Part shown: in pieces, positions 49,299-57,046 of the stretch | Layout: each line of letters begins with the position of its first letter | Position numbering within the stretch: the first letter of the stretch is position 1 | DNA from: Variovorax paradoxus | GTDB lineage: Bacteria; Pseudomonadota; Gammaproteobacteria; Burkholderiales; Burkholderiaceae_C | Assembly: GCF_024734665.1 (NCBI RefSeq) | Contig: NZ_CP102931.1 | Span: 3,780,001 to 3,844,000, forward strand | Direction of reading: 5' to 3' | Length of the DNA stretch: 64,000 nucleotides | Notes under the pieces: generated by a model | Seen by the model: the letters and a program-made list of their open reading frames with translations, nothing else | What the model was told of the DNA's origin: nothing | Database searches by the model: none | Program-made: the position numbers and the translations under genes

Positions 49299-50162
49299 TC
49301 AGTCCTGCTGCACGATCGGGTTTCGCAGCACGCCGATGCCTTCGATCTCGACCTCGCACACGTCGCCCGGCTTCATGAAGCGCGGCGGTTTCTTGCTCCA
49401 GCCCACGCCTGCGGGCGTGCCGGTGGCAATCACGTCGCCGGGCGTTAGCGTGAAGATCGTCGAGGCATAGCTGATGAGCTTCGGAATGTTGAAGATCATG
49501 TGGCCCGTGTGGCTGCTCTGCACGACTTCGCCGTTGAGCCGGGTCTCAAGCTTGAGCTCGCGGCCGGGCGCGATCTCGTCGGCCGTCACCATCCAGGGAC
49601 CGAAGCCGCCAGTCGATTCGAAGTTCTTGCCCGAGGCGATCTGCTTGGCATGGAACTGCCACTCGCGAACGCTGCCGTCGTTGTAGCAAGAGTAGCCCGC
49701 CACATGGTCGAAGGCGTCGGCCTCCGCAATGTTGCGCCCGCCCTTGCCGATGATGACGGCGAGCTCGCCTTCCCAGTCCAGCGATTCCGACACGTGCGGC
49801 CGCACGATCGGCTGGTTGTGCCCGCACTGCGAACGCCACACGCGCAGGAAGATCGGCGGCTGCTCCGACAGTTCGCGATGCATGCCGGCGGCCAGCACCT
49901 CCTGGTGATGGTCCATGTAGTTGCGCACGGCGCACACGATCTTCTCGGAGCGCGGGATCACCGGCAGGAAGGTGATGTCGGCCAGCTTCGCCGCCACCGG
50001 CAGGCCTTCGACGTGCTGCGCCGCCCGCAGGTACTCGCCCGAGGCGATGTAGTCGGCCAGGCCCGCATGCTGGGGCCGCGCCTTGCCGAGGTCGACAACG
50101 CCGTCGCCGACGACTGCGCCCCAGGTTTCGCGGCCTTGATGGACAAATGACAAAAGCTTCAT
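49299..50162 (-). CDS. Fumarylacetoacetate hydrolase family protein
   Basis: A 287-residue FAH-fold enzyme. The core is SESLDWEGELAVIIGKGGRN (metal-ligand Glu residues), VAGYSCYNDGSVREWQF, GGFGPWMVTADEI and LTPGDVIATGTPAGVG. Members cleave C-C bonds in acylpyruvates or act as hydratases or decarboxylases on ring-cleavage products. It follows an extradiol-type VOC gene, so it likely handles the ring-opened product. The start at 50162 (MKLLSFVHQGRE) is the family N-terminus. Confidence 0.9.
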   Translation of the reverse strand: MKLLSFVHQGRETWGAVVGDGVVDLGKARPQHAGLADYIASGEYLRAAQHVEGLPVAAKLADITFLPVIPRSEKIVCAVRNYMDHHQEVLAAGMHRELSEQPPIFLRVWRSQCGHNQPIVRPHVSESLDWEGELAVIIGKGGRNIAEADAFDHVAGYSCYNDGSVREWQFHAKQIASGKNFESTGGFGPWMVTADEIAPGRELKLETRLNGEVVQSSHTGHMIFNIPKLISYASTIFTLTPGDVIATGTPAGVGWSKKPPRFMKPGDVCEVEIEGIGVLRNPIVQQD

Positions 50163-50212
50163 GTGAACTCCGGTTGAAATGGGTGTGCGGAAAAGACGGG
50201 ATGCGTCAGGCG

Positions 50213-50779
50213 TCAGGTGGCAGGCGCCGTGCACGCAGCGGGCGAACGCGACTCGAACTGCGCCTGCCACTGCGCAAGCGGCATGAAGGTGGGGTCCTTG
50301 CGGCAGGCCTCCTCGGTCTCGCGCATGAGCGTCTCGTCGTCCTTCGAAAGATCGAGCGGATCGCCGTGCGGCTGCGCCACGTAAAACGGCGTGTCGACGT
50401 AGATCTCCACCGTGTTGCCCTCCGGGTCGAGCATGTAGACCGAGAGCGCGTTGCCGTGATTCAGGCCGCGGATGCTGGTGGCGCCCCGGGCCTCGGCGCG
50501 CGCGGAAATATCGCGCAGGTATTGAATGCTCGGCACCACGAAGGAGATCTGCATCACGGTGCTGAACTTCGCCTCGGCCGGGCGGCCCGAGGCCAGCACC
50601 AGCTGGTGATGCTGGTCCGGGCTGGCGCTGGTGAACACCAGCTGGTTCTTGAAGGTGCGGCCTTCGCCGCGATCGGTGATCGTGAGGTCGAAGGTCTCGG
50701 TGTAGAAGGCCACCATCCGGTCCAGGTCCGTGACGAAGATTCCGAAATGCGAAGGCGTGGGTCGGGCGACCTTGAGCAT
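50213..50779 (-). CDS. VOC-family protein, possible extradiol ring-cleavage dioxygenase
   Basis: A 188-residue vicinal-oxygen-chelate protein. The likely metal ligands are His12 (PSHFGIFVTDLD), His58 of the HHQLVLASG segment and a Glu in NTVEIYVDTP, the 2-His-1-Glu set of type I extradiol dioxygenases. A 40-residue C-terminal tail follows the core. With a flavin hydroxylase and an FAH-fold hydrolase in the locus, ring cleavage of a catechol-like compound is a reasonable guess; glyoxalase-type isomerisation is possible too. Confidence 0.8.
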   Translation of the reverse strand: MLKVARPTPSHFGIFVTDLDRMVAFYTETFDLTITDRGEGRTFKNQLVFTSASPDQHHQLVLASGRPAEAKFSTVMQISFVVPSIQYLRDISARAEARGATSIRGLNHGNALSVYMLDPEGNTVEIYVDTPFYVAQPHGDPLDLSKDDETLMRETEEACRKDPTFMPLAQWQAQFESRSPAACTAPAT

Positions 50780-50807
50780 GCTGTCTCCTGTGAAGGGGCC
50801 GGTGGCC

Positions 50808-51527
50808 CTACGATTGCGCGGCCTGGGCGGCCTTGAGTGCGGCCAGCACGTTGCGCTGCGTGCTCAGGATGTGCTCTTCGAGCAAGGCGCAGGCCGTGTC
50901 GGCGTCGCGGCGCAAGGTGGCGTCCATGATCTTCCTGTGCTCGTTCGACTTGCGGCGCGCGGTCTTCCTGTGACGAGCAGAAAAGCGCCGGTACCGCTCC
51001 GCCTGGTCGAACAGGCTCGCGCCCCAGACGCGCTGGCGCAAGGAGGGGCATGCAGCCACCAGCGCGAGGTGAAAGGCACGGTGCAGCTGCGACCAGTCGT
51101 TGTCGAGAATGACGGGCCCGTCACTCAGGCGAGACTCGACCTTCTCCAGGCGGTGGTACGCAGCCAGGATGTCCGCCTCCCAGGCGTCGTCGCCATGGGC
51201 AATAGCTTCCCGCAGCGCAGGCACGTCGAGCATGACGCGCATGCGCGTGATGTCGGCCAGGTCGTCCTCGGAGATCGGCGCCACGCGAAAGCCGCGGCGC
51301 TCGTCGGCGCGGATCAGCCCTTCCTGCGCCAGCCGGCTGAGCGCCTCGCGCAGCGGGCTGCTCGAATAGCCGTAGGCCGACTGGAGCTCGTCGAGCTTGA
51401 GCTTGGCGCCGGCTTCGAACGTGCCGGCCAGAACGTCTTGCCGCAAGCGGGTGAAGGCCTGCTCGACCAGTGGTGGCTCGTAAGCGGTGGAGGTTTCTTG
51501 TTTGTGCATGGAATTAATTTTATGCAT
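50808..51527 (-). CDS. GntR-family regulator, FCD subgroup, of the aromatic locus
   Basis: A 239-residue regulator: winged helix (AKLKLDELQSAYGYSSSPLR, then EALSRLAQEG) and FCD domain (HRAFHLALVAACPSL, EHRKIMDATLRRDADTACAL). Two ATGs compete. The one at 51527 has AGGGA nine bases upstream and is used; the one at 51509 has no ribosome site. Both lie inside a 24-base operator copy at 51504-51527 that recurs twice in the divergent promoter at 53205-53335, pointing to autoregulation plus control of both transcripts. Confidence 0.88.
   Translation of the reverse strand: MHKINSMHKQETSTAYEPPLVEQAFTRLRQDVLAGTFEAGAKLKLDELQSAYGYSSSPLREALSRLAQEGLIRADERRGFRVAPISEDDLADITRMRVMLDVPALREAIAHGDDAWEADILAAYHRLEKVESRLSDGPVILDNDWSQLHRAFHLALVAACPSLRQRVWGASLFDQAERYRRFSARHRKTARRKSNEHRKIMDATLRRDADTACALLEEHILSTQRNVLAALKAAQAAQS
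51504..51527 (-). promoter_or_regulatory. Operator copy 1 overlapping the start of the GntR gene
   Basis: On the minus strand the site reads ATGCATAAA, six bases, then TCCATGCAC. Arms and spacing equal those at 53232 and 53318. It covers both candidate start codons of the regulator, so binding would also block translation initiation or early elongation of transcription. Confidence 0.6.
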
Positions 51528-51533
51528 GGTCTT

Positions 51534-52085
51534 TTATCCCTGGCCTCCCGCTCGCCTGGTGCCCACGAGCACGAACAGCATGGTCGCGGGCCGGTCGCCG
51601 AGGTTGCGCCATGCATGCCGGTTGCCGTGCTGCACGGCAACCTCGTGCTGGCGCAGCAGCACCTGTGCGCCATCGTCCAGCTCGAGCGTGATCTCGCCTT
51701 CGAGCACGATGTCGTAGTCGATGCTGTCGGTGGTGTGCATGCCGGGGTGATCGGGCTCGAAGGTCTCCGCCAGGCCGGGAACCAGGCGGCCGAACTCGGC
51801 GCCGAAGGCGGCTGCGTCGAAGTCGGCGCGCATCATCACCGCATCGGGCGGGAACGTGACCATCATGAGCCGCGTCCCGCCAGCGGCAGGCACGAAGCCC
51901 GCCTCGCCCGAGCGGTCGCCCACGGCGCCGGTGCCCACGCAGTCGGAAGCATCGGTGGCCCACAGCAGCGCCGCGGCAAAGCCGGGCACGGTCGTGAACA
52001 GGGCGCTGCGCGGCGCCGCGCCATCCGAAAGGAACTTCGCCTTGCCGTCGGCACCCGTGCCAGCCACTACCCGTCTGATCTTCAT
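51534..52085 (-). CDS. Cupin-domain protein
   Basis: A 183-residue protein with one recognisable cupin barrel in its C-terminal half: HPGMHTTDSIDYDIVLEGEI, then LLRQHEVAVQHGNRHAWRNL. The His, Glu and His residues in these two motifs could bind a metal. It lies 9 bases after the zinc-type MDR gene and 6 bases before the GntR gene. It may be a small dioxygenase or isomerase of the aromatic pathway; nothing specific can be assigned. Confidence 0.82.
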   Translation of the reverse strand: MKIRRVVAGTGADGKAKFLSDGAAPRSALFTTVPGFAAALLWATDASDCVGTGAVGDRSGEAGFVPAAGGTRLMMVTFPPDAVMMRADFDAAAFGAEFGRLVPGLAETFEPDHPGMHTTDSIDYDIVLEGEITLELDDGAQVLLRQHEVAVQHGNRHAWRNLGDRPATMLFVLVGTRRAGGQG

Positions 52086-52094
52086 GGCGCGCTT

Positions 52095-53204
52095 TCAGGG
52101 ATTGATGACGAAGTTGCTGAAGCCGCCGTTGCGGCTCGCGATGCCCGAGATCGCTTCATTGATGCGGTCCAGCGGATAGCACACGTGCTCGAACACCGAG
52201 AGATCGAGCGTGCCCGCCTCGGCCATGTCGGCCATGTCTTGCCCTTCACCGGCCGTGAACCAGGCCGAGCCCTCGATGCTCTGCTGCTCGTCCATCATGG
52301 TGTGCAGGTCCATCCCCACCATGCCTGCGATGGCGCCGATGTTGTAGGCGCGGCCGCCGCGCTTGAGGGCACGCACGCCCTGCTGGAAAGTGTCGTGCGG
52401 CGCGCCGGGGCCCAGAGCGTCGATGAAGGTGTCCACGCCCAGCCCGTTCGTGCGGGCCTTGGCCCAGGCGTCGATGGCCTCGCCGTCGGCATTGGAGAAG
52501 ACCTCGATGCGATCGGGTGCCAGCGCCTTGACGCGCTCCAGCAGTTCGCGGTTGCGCCCGGTGCCCAGGATGCGCGTGGCGCCCATGGCCAGGCCGAAGA
52601 GCGCGCCGCCGATGCCGAGCGTGCCGCTGATGCCGTTGATCAGCACGCTCCTGCCGGGGCCGACCTGCGCCTTGCGCATCGCGGAGTACATGGTGCCGAG
52701 GTAGCCGAAGCGCGCCGCCTGGTTGAAGCTCACGTTGTCCGGCAGCTTCACCAGCGCGTACTGGGGCGCGATCATGTATTCGCACAGGCCGCCGAACGGA
52801 TAGTTCTTGTAGAGCTTGAGCGAGTTCTGCGAGAAGCCGAAATAGCCGCTGAACGCGTAGTGCGTGCAGTTGATGAGGTCGCCGTTGCGGCAGGCGCGGC
52901 AGCCGCCGCAGTAGAGACTCGGGTTCACGTAGACGCGGTCGCCCGGCTTCCACGTGTGCACATGGGAGCCGACCGCCGTCACTTCGCCGGCCGGGTCCAG
53001 CCCGAAGACCGCGGGCAGCGGCGGCAGCGGCAGCTCCGGGAACCAGGTCGTCCAGTTGGCCAGGATGTTGCCGAGGTTGGGCACGATGCCGCACGCACGC
53101 ACCCTCACCTGCACATCGTTGGCGGCGGGCTGAGGAATCGGAAGTTGCTCGACCTCCATCGGGGCGCCGACCTGGTGCAGTCGGGCGGCTTTCATCGTCG
53201 TCAT
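52095..53204 (-). CDS. Zinc-type MDR alcohol dehydrogenase-like oxidoreductase
   Basis: A 369-residue medium-chain dehydrogenase. The structural-zinc lobe is intact (YCGGCRACRNGDLINC) and the catalytic Cys may be the one in ACGIVPNLGN, but the usual catalytic GHE is replaced by GLDPAGEV, so the catalytic zinc is doubtful. The Rossmann motif is GISGTLGIGGALFG. The ATG at 53204 (MTTMKAARLHQ) has AGGAG upstream; the ATG at 53255 is part of an operator and not a likely start. It is the first gene of the eight-gene operon and diverges from the hydroxylase. Confidence 0.85.
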   Translation of the reverse strand: MTTMKAARLHQVGAPMEVEQLPIPQPAANDVQVRVRACGIVPNLGNILANWTTWFPELPLPPLPAVFGLDPAGEVTAVGSHVHTWKPGDRVYVNPSLYCGGCRACRNGDLINCTHYAFSGYFGFSQNSLKLYKNYPFGGLCEYMIAPQYALVKLPDNVSFNQAARFGYLGTMYSAMRKAQVGPGRSVLINGISGTLGIGGALFGLAMGATRILGTGRNRELLERVKALAPDRIEVFSNADGEAIDAWAKARTNGLGVDTFIDALGPGAPHDTFQQGVRALKRGGRAYNIGAIAGMVGMDLHTMMDEQQSIEGSAWFTAGEGQDMADMAEAGTLDLSVFEHVCYPLDRINEAISGIASRNGGFSNFVINP

Positions 53205-53231
53205 GGCGTCTCCTGGCTGATTGATGTCTAG

Positions 53232-53255
53232 ATGCACAAATCTTGTTTTGTGCAT
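53232..53255. promoter_or_regulatory. Operator copy 2 in the divergent promoter
   Basis: ATGCACAAA at 53232-53240 and its exact inverse TTTGTGCAT at 53247-53255, with TCTTGT between, form a perfect 9-base inverted repeat. It lies just upstream of the MDR operon. It shares 20 of 24 bases with copy 3. Confidence 0.7.
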
Positions 53256-53317
53256 TCTTTTCGACCGCGAGGCACGGCGTCATCAGTGATAACCCTTTGC
53301 GCACGAAATCATGTTTT

Positions 53318-53341
53318 ATGCACAATTCTTGATTCATGCAT
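53318..53341. promoter_or_regulatory. Operator copy 3 overlapping the hydroxylase start
   Basis: ATGCACAAT, then TCTTGA, then TTCATGCAT: the same arm spacing as copy 2 and nearly the same spacer. It overlaps the ATG at 53336 of the hydroxylase, for which there is no ribosome site, so the transcript may be leaderless and repressed directly at its start. Confidence 0.6.
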
Positions 53342-54982
53342 TCAACACAGACCATGCTCCAACAGAACCCGGAACCCGTCGACGTGGCGATCATCGGCTT
53401 CGGCCCCGTCGGCGCAACGCTCGCGGCGCTGCTCGGCCAACGCGGCTTGCGCGTCGCGGTGTTCGACAAGTCGCAGCAGATCTACCCGCTGCCGCGCGCC
53501 TTCGCGCTCGACCACGAAGCGCTGCGCGTGTTCCAGGAGATCGGCATCGCCGGCACGCTGGCGCCGCACATGACGTCCTACCGCCCGACGATCTACCAGG
53601 GCAGCGACGGCGAACCCATCCAGCACTTCGACATGGGGCCGTCGCCCTATCCGCTCGCGTGGGCGCCGTCGTACACCTTCAACCAGCCGGCGCTGGAAGC
53701 CTCGCTGCGCCAGGCCGTCGGCAAGCTCCCCGGCGTGTCGATCCATCTCGGGCACGAGGTGCTGCAGCTGAGCCAGTCACAGGCCCATGCACAACTCGAC
53801 GTTCGCAGGCCCGACGGCACGCAGGTGCAACTGCGCGCACGCTACGTCGTCGGTTGCGACGGCGGCACCAGCCCCACGCGCAAGCAGATGGGCCTGACGC
53901 TCAAGAGCCTCGACTTCGACGAGCCCTGGATCGTGGTCGACATGCATGTCGACGAAGACAAGCTCGACCGGCTGCCCGCCACCAATGTCCAGTACTGCCA
54001 CCCGTCGCGGCCCTGCACCTACGTCGTGGGTCCGGGCACCCACCGGCGCTGGGAGTTCCTGCTGCTTGCCGACGAGGCCGAGCAGCGCGAGATGCCGCAC
54101 GAGGCCATCTGGCAGCTGCTCGCCCCCTGGCTCACGCCCGCGGACGCACGCATCTGGCGCGCGGCGGCCTACCGCTTCCATGCGGTGGTGCTCGAGCAAT
54201 GGCGCAAAGGCCGCGTGCTGCTGGCGGGCGACAGCGCGCACCAGATGCCGCCCTTCCTGGCCCAGGGCATGTGCCAGGGCTTGCGCGATGCCGTCAACCT
54301 CGCCTGGAAGCTCCAATGGGTGCTCGAGGGGCGCGCCCCCGAAAGCCTGCTGGACAGCTATGGCGACGAGCGTGGACCCCAGGTAGAGGACGTGACGGCG
54401 ACCGTCAAGCGGCTGGGCCAGATCATCTGCGAGCGCGACCCGGTGCGCGCCGCCGAACGCGACCTTCGCCTGCGCGAGCAGCAAGGCGGACAGGTGCGGA
54501 TGCAACTGCGCCAGAGCCTGCTGCCCGGCGTGCACCACGGACTGATCGAACGCGACGAGTTGCCCGCGGGTACGCCCTTTCCCCAGGCGATGGGATGCAT
54601 CGAGCCCGGCGTTGCGCCGCAGATGATGGACGACCTGCTGCAGCCCGGGTTCCTGCTGGTGCTGCGTCATGCGCCCGACCCGGTGGCGCTTCAGGCCTTG
54701 GAGACGTCGGCAGCGAGCCTCGGCGCGCAGCTGCTGTGCATCGATGCCACGACGACGGCGCCCGGCGTGGTGAAGCTGGCCGAAGCCGACGGCATTCTGG
54801 CGGCCTGGTTCGAGCGCCATGGATGCGAGGCCGCACTGGTGAGGCCGGATCATCTGGTCTATGGCGTGGCACGCACCCTCGAAGACGCCGCGGTTCTGAT
54901 GCAACGAGCCTCCCGGGACATCGGCATCCAGCCTCCAACCCGAGCGAATCCGAAAACTCCCACTGCCCGGAGCGCAGCATGA
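53336..54982 (+). CDS. FAD-dependent aromatic hydroxylase, MhpA-like
   Basis: A 548-residue class A flavin monooxygenase. The FAD motif VDVAIIGFGPVGATLAALLG lies at about residues 15-34, the DG motif in VVGCDGGTSPTRKQMGL, and the GD motif in GRVLLAGDSAHQMPPFLAQG, followed by the C-terminal thioredoxin-like region found in 3-(3-hydroxyphenyl)propionate and resorcinol-type hydroxylases. It probably hydroxylates a phenolic acid. The ATG at 53336 or the one at 53354 may be the start; neither has a ribosome site. Its stop overlaps the next gene (ATGA). Confidence 0.9.
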   Translation: MHSTQTMLQQNPEPVDVAIIGFGPVGATLAALLGQRGLRVAVFDKSQQIYPLPRAFALDHEALRVFQEIGIAGTLAPHMTSYRPTIYQGSDGEPIQHFDMGPSPYPLAWAPSYTFNQPALEASLRQAVGKLPGVSIHLGHEVLQLSQSQAHAQLDVRRPDGTQVQLRARYVVGCDGGTSPTRKQMGLTLKSLDFDEPWIVVDMHVDEDKLDRLPATNVQYCHPSRPCTYVVGPGTHRRWEFLLLADEAEQREMPHEAIWQLLAPWLTPADARIWRAAAYRFHAVVLEQWRKGRVLLAGDSAHQMPPFLAQGMCQGLRDAVNLAWKLQWVLEGRAPESLLDSYGDERGPQVEDVTATVKRLGQIICERDPVRAAERDLRLREQQGGQVRMQLRQSLLPGVHHGLIERDELPAGTPFPQAMGCIEPGVAPQMMDDLLQPGFLLVLRHAPDPVALQALETSAASLGAQLLCIDATTTAPGVVKLAEADGILAAWFERHGCEAALVRPDHLVYGVARTLEDAAVLMQRASRDIGIQPPTRANPKTPTARSAA

Positions 54983-55389
54983 ACGAAGCCACCCCTCCCC
55001 CGTCCTGTGACACTGAACGCCTGTTGCTCGATCTCGAAGCACAGCGATGCAACGCCATGAAGCGCGCAGACTTCACGCGCCTGCGCGAGATTCTTCATCC
55101 AGACCTTGTTCACGTTCACGCCAAGGGCCAGACCGACAACTACGAGAGCTACTTCCGCTCGGGCGGTACGCATGTCGACTACAGGCAAATCGACCGCTCG
55201 GAACTGAAGGTCCAGGTACTGGGCAGCACGGCCCTCATGACGGGCCGGCAGCTGCTCGTGGCCGTGCGCAAGGACGGCAGCGGCACCGTGCGCATCGACT
55301 CGCGCGTGATGCAGGTCTGGGCCCGGGAAGGTGATCGCTGGCGGCAGCTGGCGTTTCAGACGACGCCGCTGGAGATGAGCATCTCGTGA
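54979..55389 (+). CDS. SnoaL/NTF2-like protein (DUF4440 type)
   Basis: A 136-residue single-domain protein: helix LLLDLEAQRCNAMKRADFTR, HPDLVHVHAKGQTDNYESYF and a final sheet VMQVWAREGDRWRQLAFQTT. The fold suits a small isomerase, lactone-forming enzyme or accessory. It overlaps the hydroxylase stop by four bases, so it is co-translated and likely acts on the hydroxylase product. Confidence 0.82.
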   Translation: MNEATPPPSCDTERLLLDLEAQRCNAMKRADFTRLREILHPDLVHVHAKGQTDNYESYFRSGGTHVDYRQIDRSELKVQVLGSTALMTGRQLLVAVRKDGSGTVRIDSRVMQVWAREGDRWRQLAFQTTPLEMSIS

Positions 55390-55471
55390 TTGACGAGGGC
55401 TCGATCAGGTAGACAGCCATGAGCGGGCCAGTGGGACATCGTATGCTGTGGCATTCTTCGATTGCACACAG

Positions 55472-55483
55472 TTTGTAGACAAA
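55472..55483. promoter_or_regulatory. Candidate GntR operator before the gene at 55488
   Basis: TTTGTAGACAAA is a near-perfect palindrome ending four bases before the ATG of the GntR gene, where a ribosome site would normally be. A related core (ATGTATACAA) occurs at 59360-59369 between the ABC and dehydrogenase operons. Confidence 0.45.
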
Positions 55484-55487
55484 TCAT

Positions 55488-56285
55488 ATGAAACCCAAAG
55501 CCGCGATCAAGCTAACGTCGCACGCGAAGCCCGGGAAGACGGCTTCGCCCGGCAAGGTCTCGCGCGCTCGCAAGCCCGCGCAGGTGCCCGTGAAGCGCAC
55601 GAAGACCGCTGCGACCGCGCCGGACGCTTCCGGCGAAGCCTCGACGAACCTGACCGACCGGGCCTACGCGGTCGTGCGGCGGCTCATTCTGCAGCGCGAG
55701 CTGACCGGCGGCGAAGTACTGGTGGAGGGGCGCCTGGCCGAGCGGCTCCAGATGTCGCGCACGCCCCTGCGCGAGGCCCTGCTTCGGCTCGAGGGCGAAG
55801 GCTTGCTGGTGCGGGCCAACGCGCGCTCCTATGCGGTGCGACGCATCACGGCGTCGCACTACTTCCAGTGCCTGCAGGTGCGCGAACGGCTCGAGTCGCA
55901 GGCCGTGTCGCTCTCCATAGGGCATGTGCCCGCGGACCTGGTGCAGCGCCTGCGCGACGACATCCTGTCCCTGGATTCGAGCCAGCAGGGCTCGAGCCAC
56001 TGGCACGCCGATGACGAGATTCACGGCATGTTCGCGCGTGCATCCGGCAATGCAATGCTGGCCGAGACCATCGCCCATCTGCGCGTGCTGTGCCGCCTCT
56101 TCGAGGTGGTCGACCCCTTCAATCGCATCGAAGAAGACAGGGCCGAGCACCTGGCGATCCTGGACGCCTACATCGCAGGCAACGAGAAGGCAGCCGAGCA
56201 AGCGGTCGTCGCCCATCTGCGCAACCTTGCGCGCTATACGCTCTCAAGGCTCAGCAACGGGCTGGTGACCGAGCTGCCGCAGTAG
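55488..56285 (+). CDS. GntR-family regulator, FCD subgroup, with basic N-terminal tail
   Basis: A 265-residue regulator. The first 50 residues are Lys/Arg/Ala/Pro-rich (PKAAIKLTSHAKPGKTASPG) and likely disordered. The winged helix follows (EGRLAERLQMSRTPLREALL) and then the FCD domain (DDEIHGMFARASGNAML, EHLAILDAYIAGNEKAAEQA). There is no ribosome site before the only suitable ATG. It converges on the ABC transporter operon and probably controls it and the dehydrogenase operon through TTGTnnACAA-type sites. Confidence 0.87.
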   Translation: MKPKAAIKLTSHAKPGKTASPGKVSRARKPAQVPVKRTKTAATAPDASGEASTNLTDRAYAVVRRLILQRELTGGEVLVEGRLAERLQMSRTPLREALLRLEGEGLLVRANARSYAVRRITASHYFQCLQVRERLESQAVSLSIGHVPADLVQRLRDDILSLDSSQQGSSHWHADDEIHGMFARASGNAMLAETIAHLRVLCRLFEVVDPFNRIEEDRAEHLAILDAYIAGNEKAAEQAVVAHLRNLARYTLSRLSNGLVTELPQ

Positions 56286-56308
56286 GCCCGCAGCGGCGCA
56301 CGAGCCGA

Positions 56309-57046
56309 TCAGTGCCGCAGTATCTTGCCGACGAACTCGCGGGTACGTGCCTCGCGGGGTTCGTCGAAGATCTGTCGCGGCGCGCCGATCTCGACCACGT
56401 GCCCGTCGGCCATGAAAACGACCTTGCTCGATACCTCGCGCACGAAACCCATCTCGTGCGAGACGATGAACATCGTCATGCCCTCGGCCGCCAGGAGCCG
56501 CACAGTGTCCAGCACTTCGTTGACGAGTTCAGGGTCGAGGGCCGCCGTGACTTCGTCGAGCAGCAGGATGCCCGGCTGCAGCGCCAGTGCGCGCGCGATT
56601 GCCACGCGTTGCTGCTGGCCGCCCGACAGCTGGTCGGGATATGCCTTCAGCTTGGCACCCATGCCGACCTTCTCGAGCAGCTGGATTGCATAGTCTTCGA
56701 CCTGCTTGCGCGGCCTTCCCTTGACCTTGATCGGTGCGACGGTCACGTTGTCAAGCACCGTCATGTTCTGGAACAGGTTGTACTGCTGGAACACAATGGC
56801 CATCTGCGAACGCAGGCGGCGCAGCTGTTCGCGGTCGTTGTAGTCGAGCGCCTGGCCGTCGATGCGCACCTGGCCCTCGATCGGCGGCAGCAGGCCCATC
56901 AGTACGCGCAGCAAGGTGCTCTTGCCCGAGCCTGACGGGCCGATGAGGCTGACGATCTCGCCCTTGTCGACCGACAGGTTGATGCGCTCGAGTACGGTGT
57001 GTGAGCCGTAGTTGGCCTTCAGGTCAACGATTTCGAGTTGGGGCAA
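56309..57046 (-). CDS. Polar amino-acid ABC transporter ATPase (GlnQ type)
   Basis: A 245-residue ABC ATPase. Walker A GPSGSGKST, Q-loop VFQQYNLF, signature LSGGQQQRVAIARAL and Walker B ILLLDEVTAALDP are intact. The start is a TTG at 57046 with GGAG seven bases upstream, inside the end of the permease gene (23-base overlap); this gives the normal family length and N-terminus LPQLEIVDLKANYG. It powers the two permeases upstream. Confidence 0.93.
   Translation of the reverse strand: MPQLEIVDLKANYGSHTVLERINLSVDKGEIVSLIGPSGSGKSTLLRVLMGLLPPIEGQVRIDGQALDYNDREQLRRLRSQMAIVFQQYNLFQNMTVLDNVTVAPIKVKGRPRKQVEDYAIQLLEKVGMGAKLKAYPDQLSGGQQQRVAIARALALQPGILLLDEVTAALDPELVNEVLDTVRLLAAEGMTMFIVSHEMGFVREVSSKVVFMADGHVVEIGAPRQIFDEPREARTREFVGKILRH

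Noticed and set aside
50730..53231. An 833-codon plus-strand frame across the GntR, cupin and MDR genes
   Set aside because: It crosses three genes with clear motifs on the other strand and has no family signature itself.
53205..53255. ATG at 53255 as start of the zinc-type MDR gene
   Set aside because: That ATG is part of a perfect inverted repeat; the ATG at 53204 has AGGAG upstream and begins at the family N-terminus.
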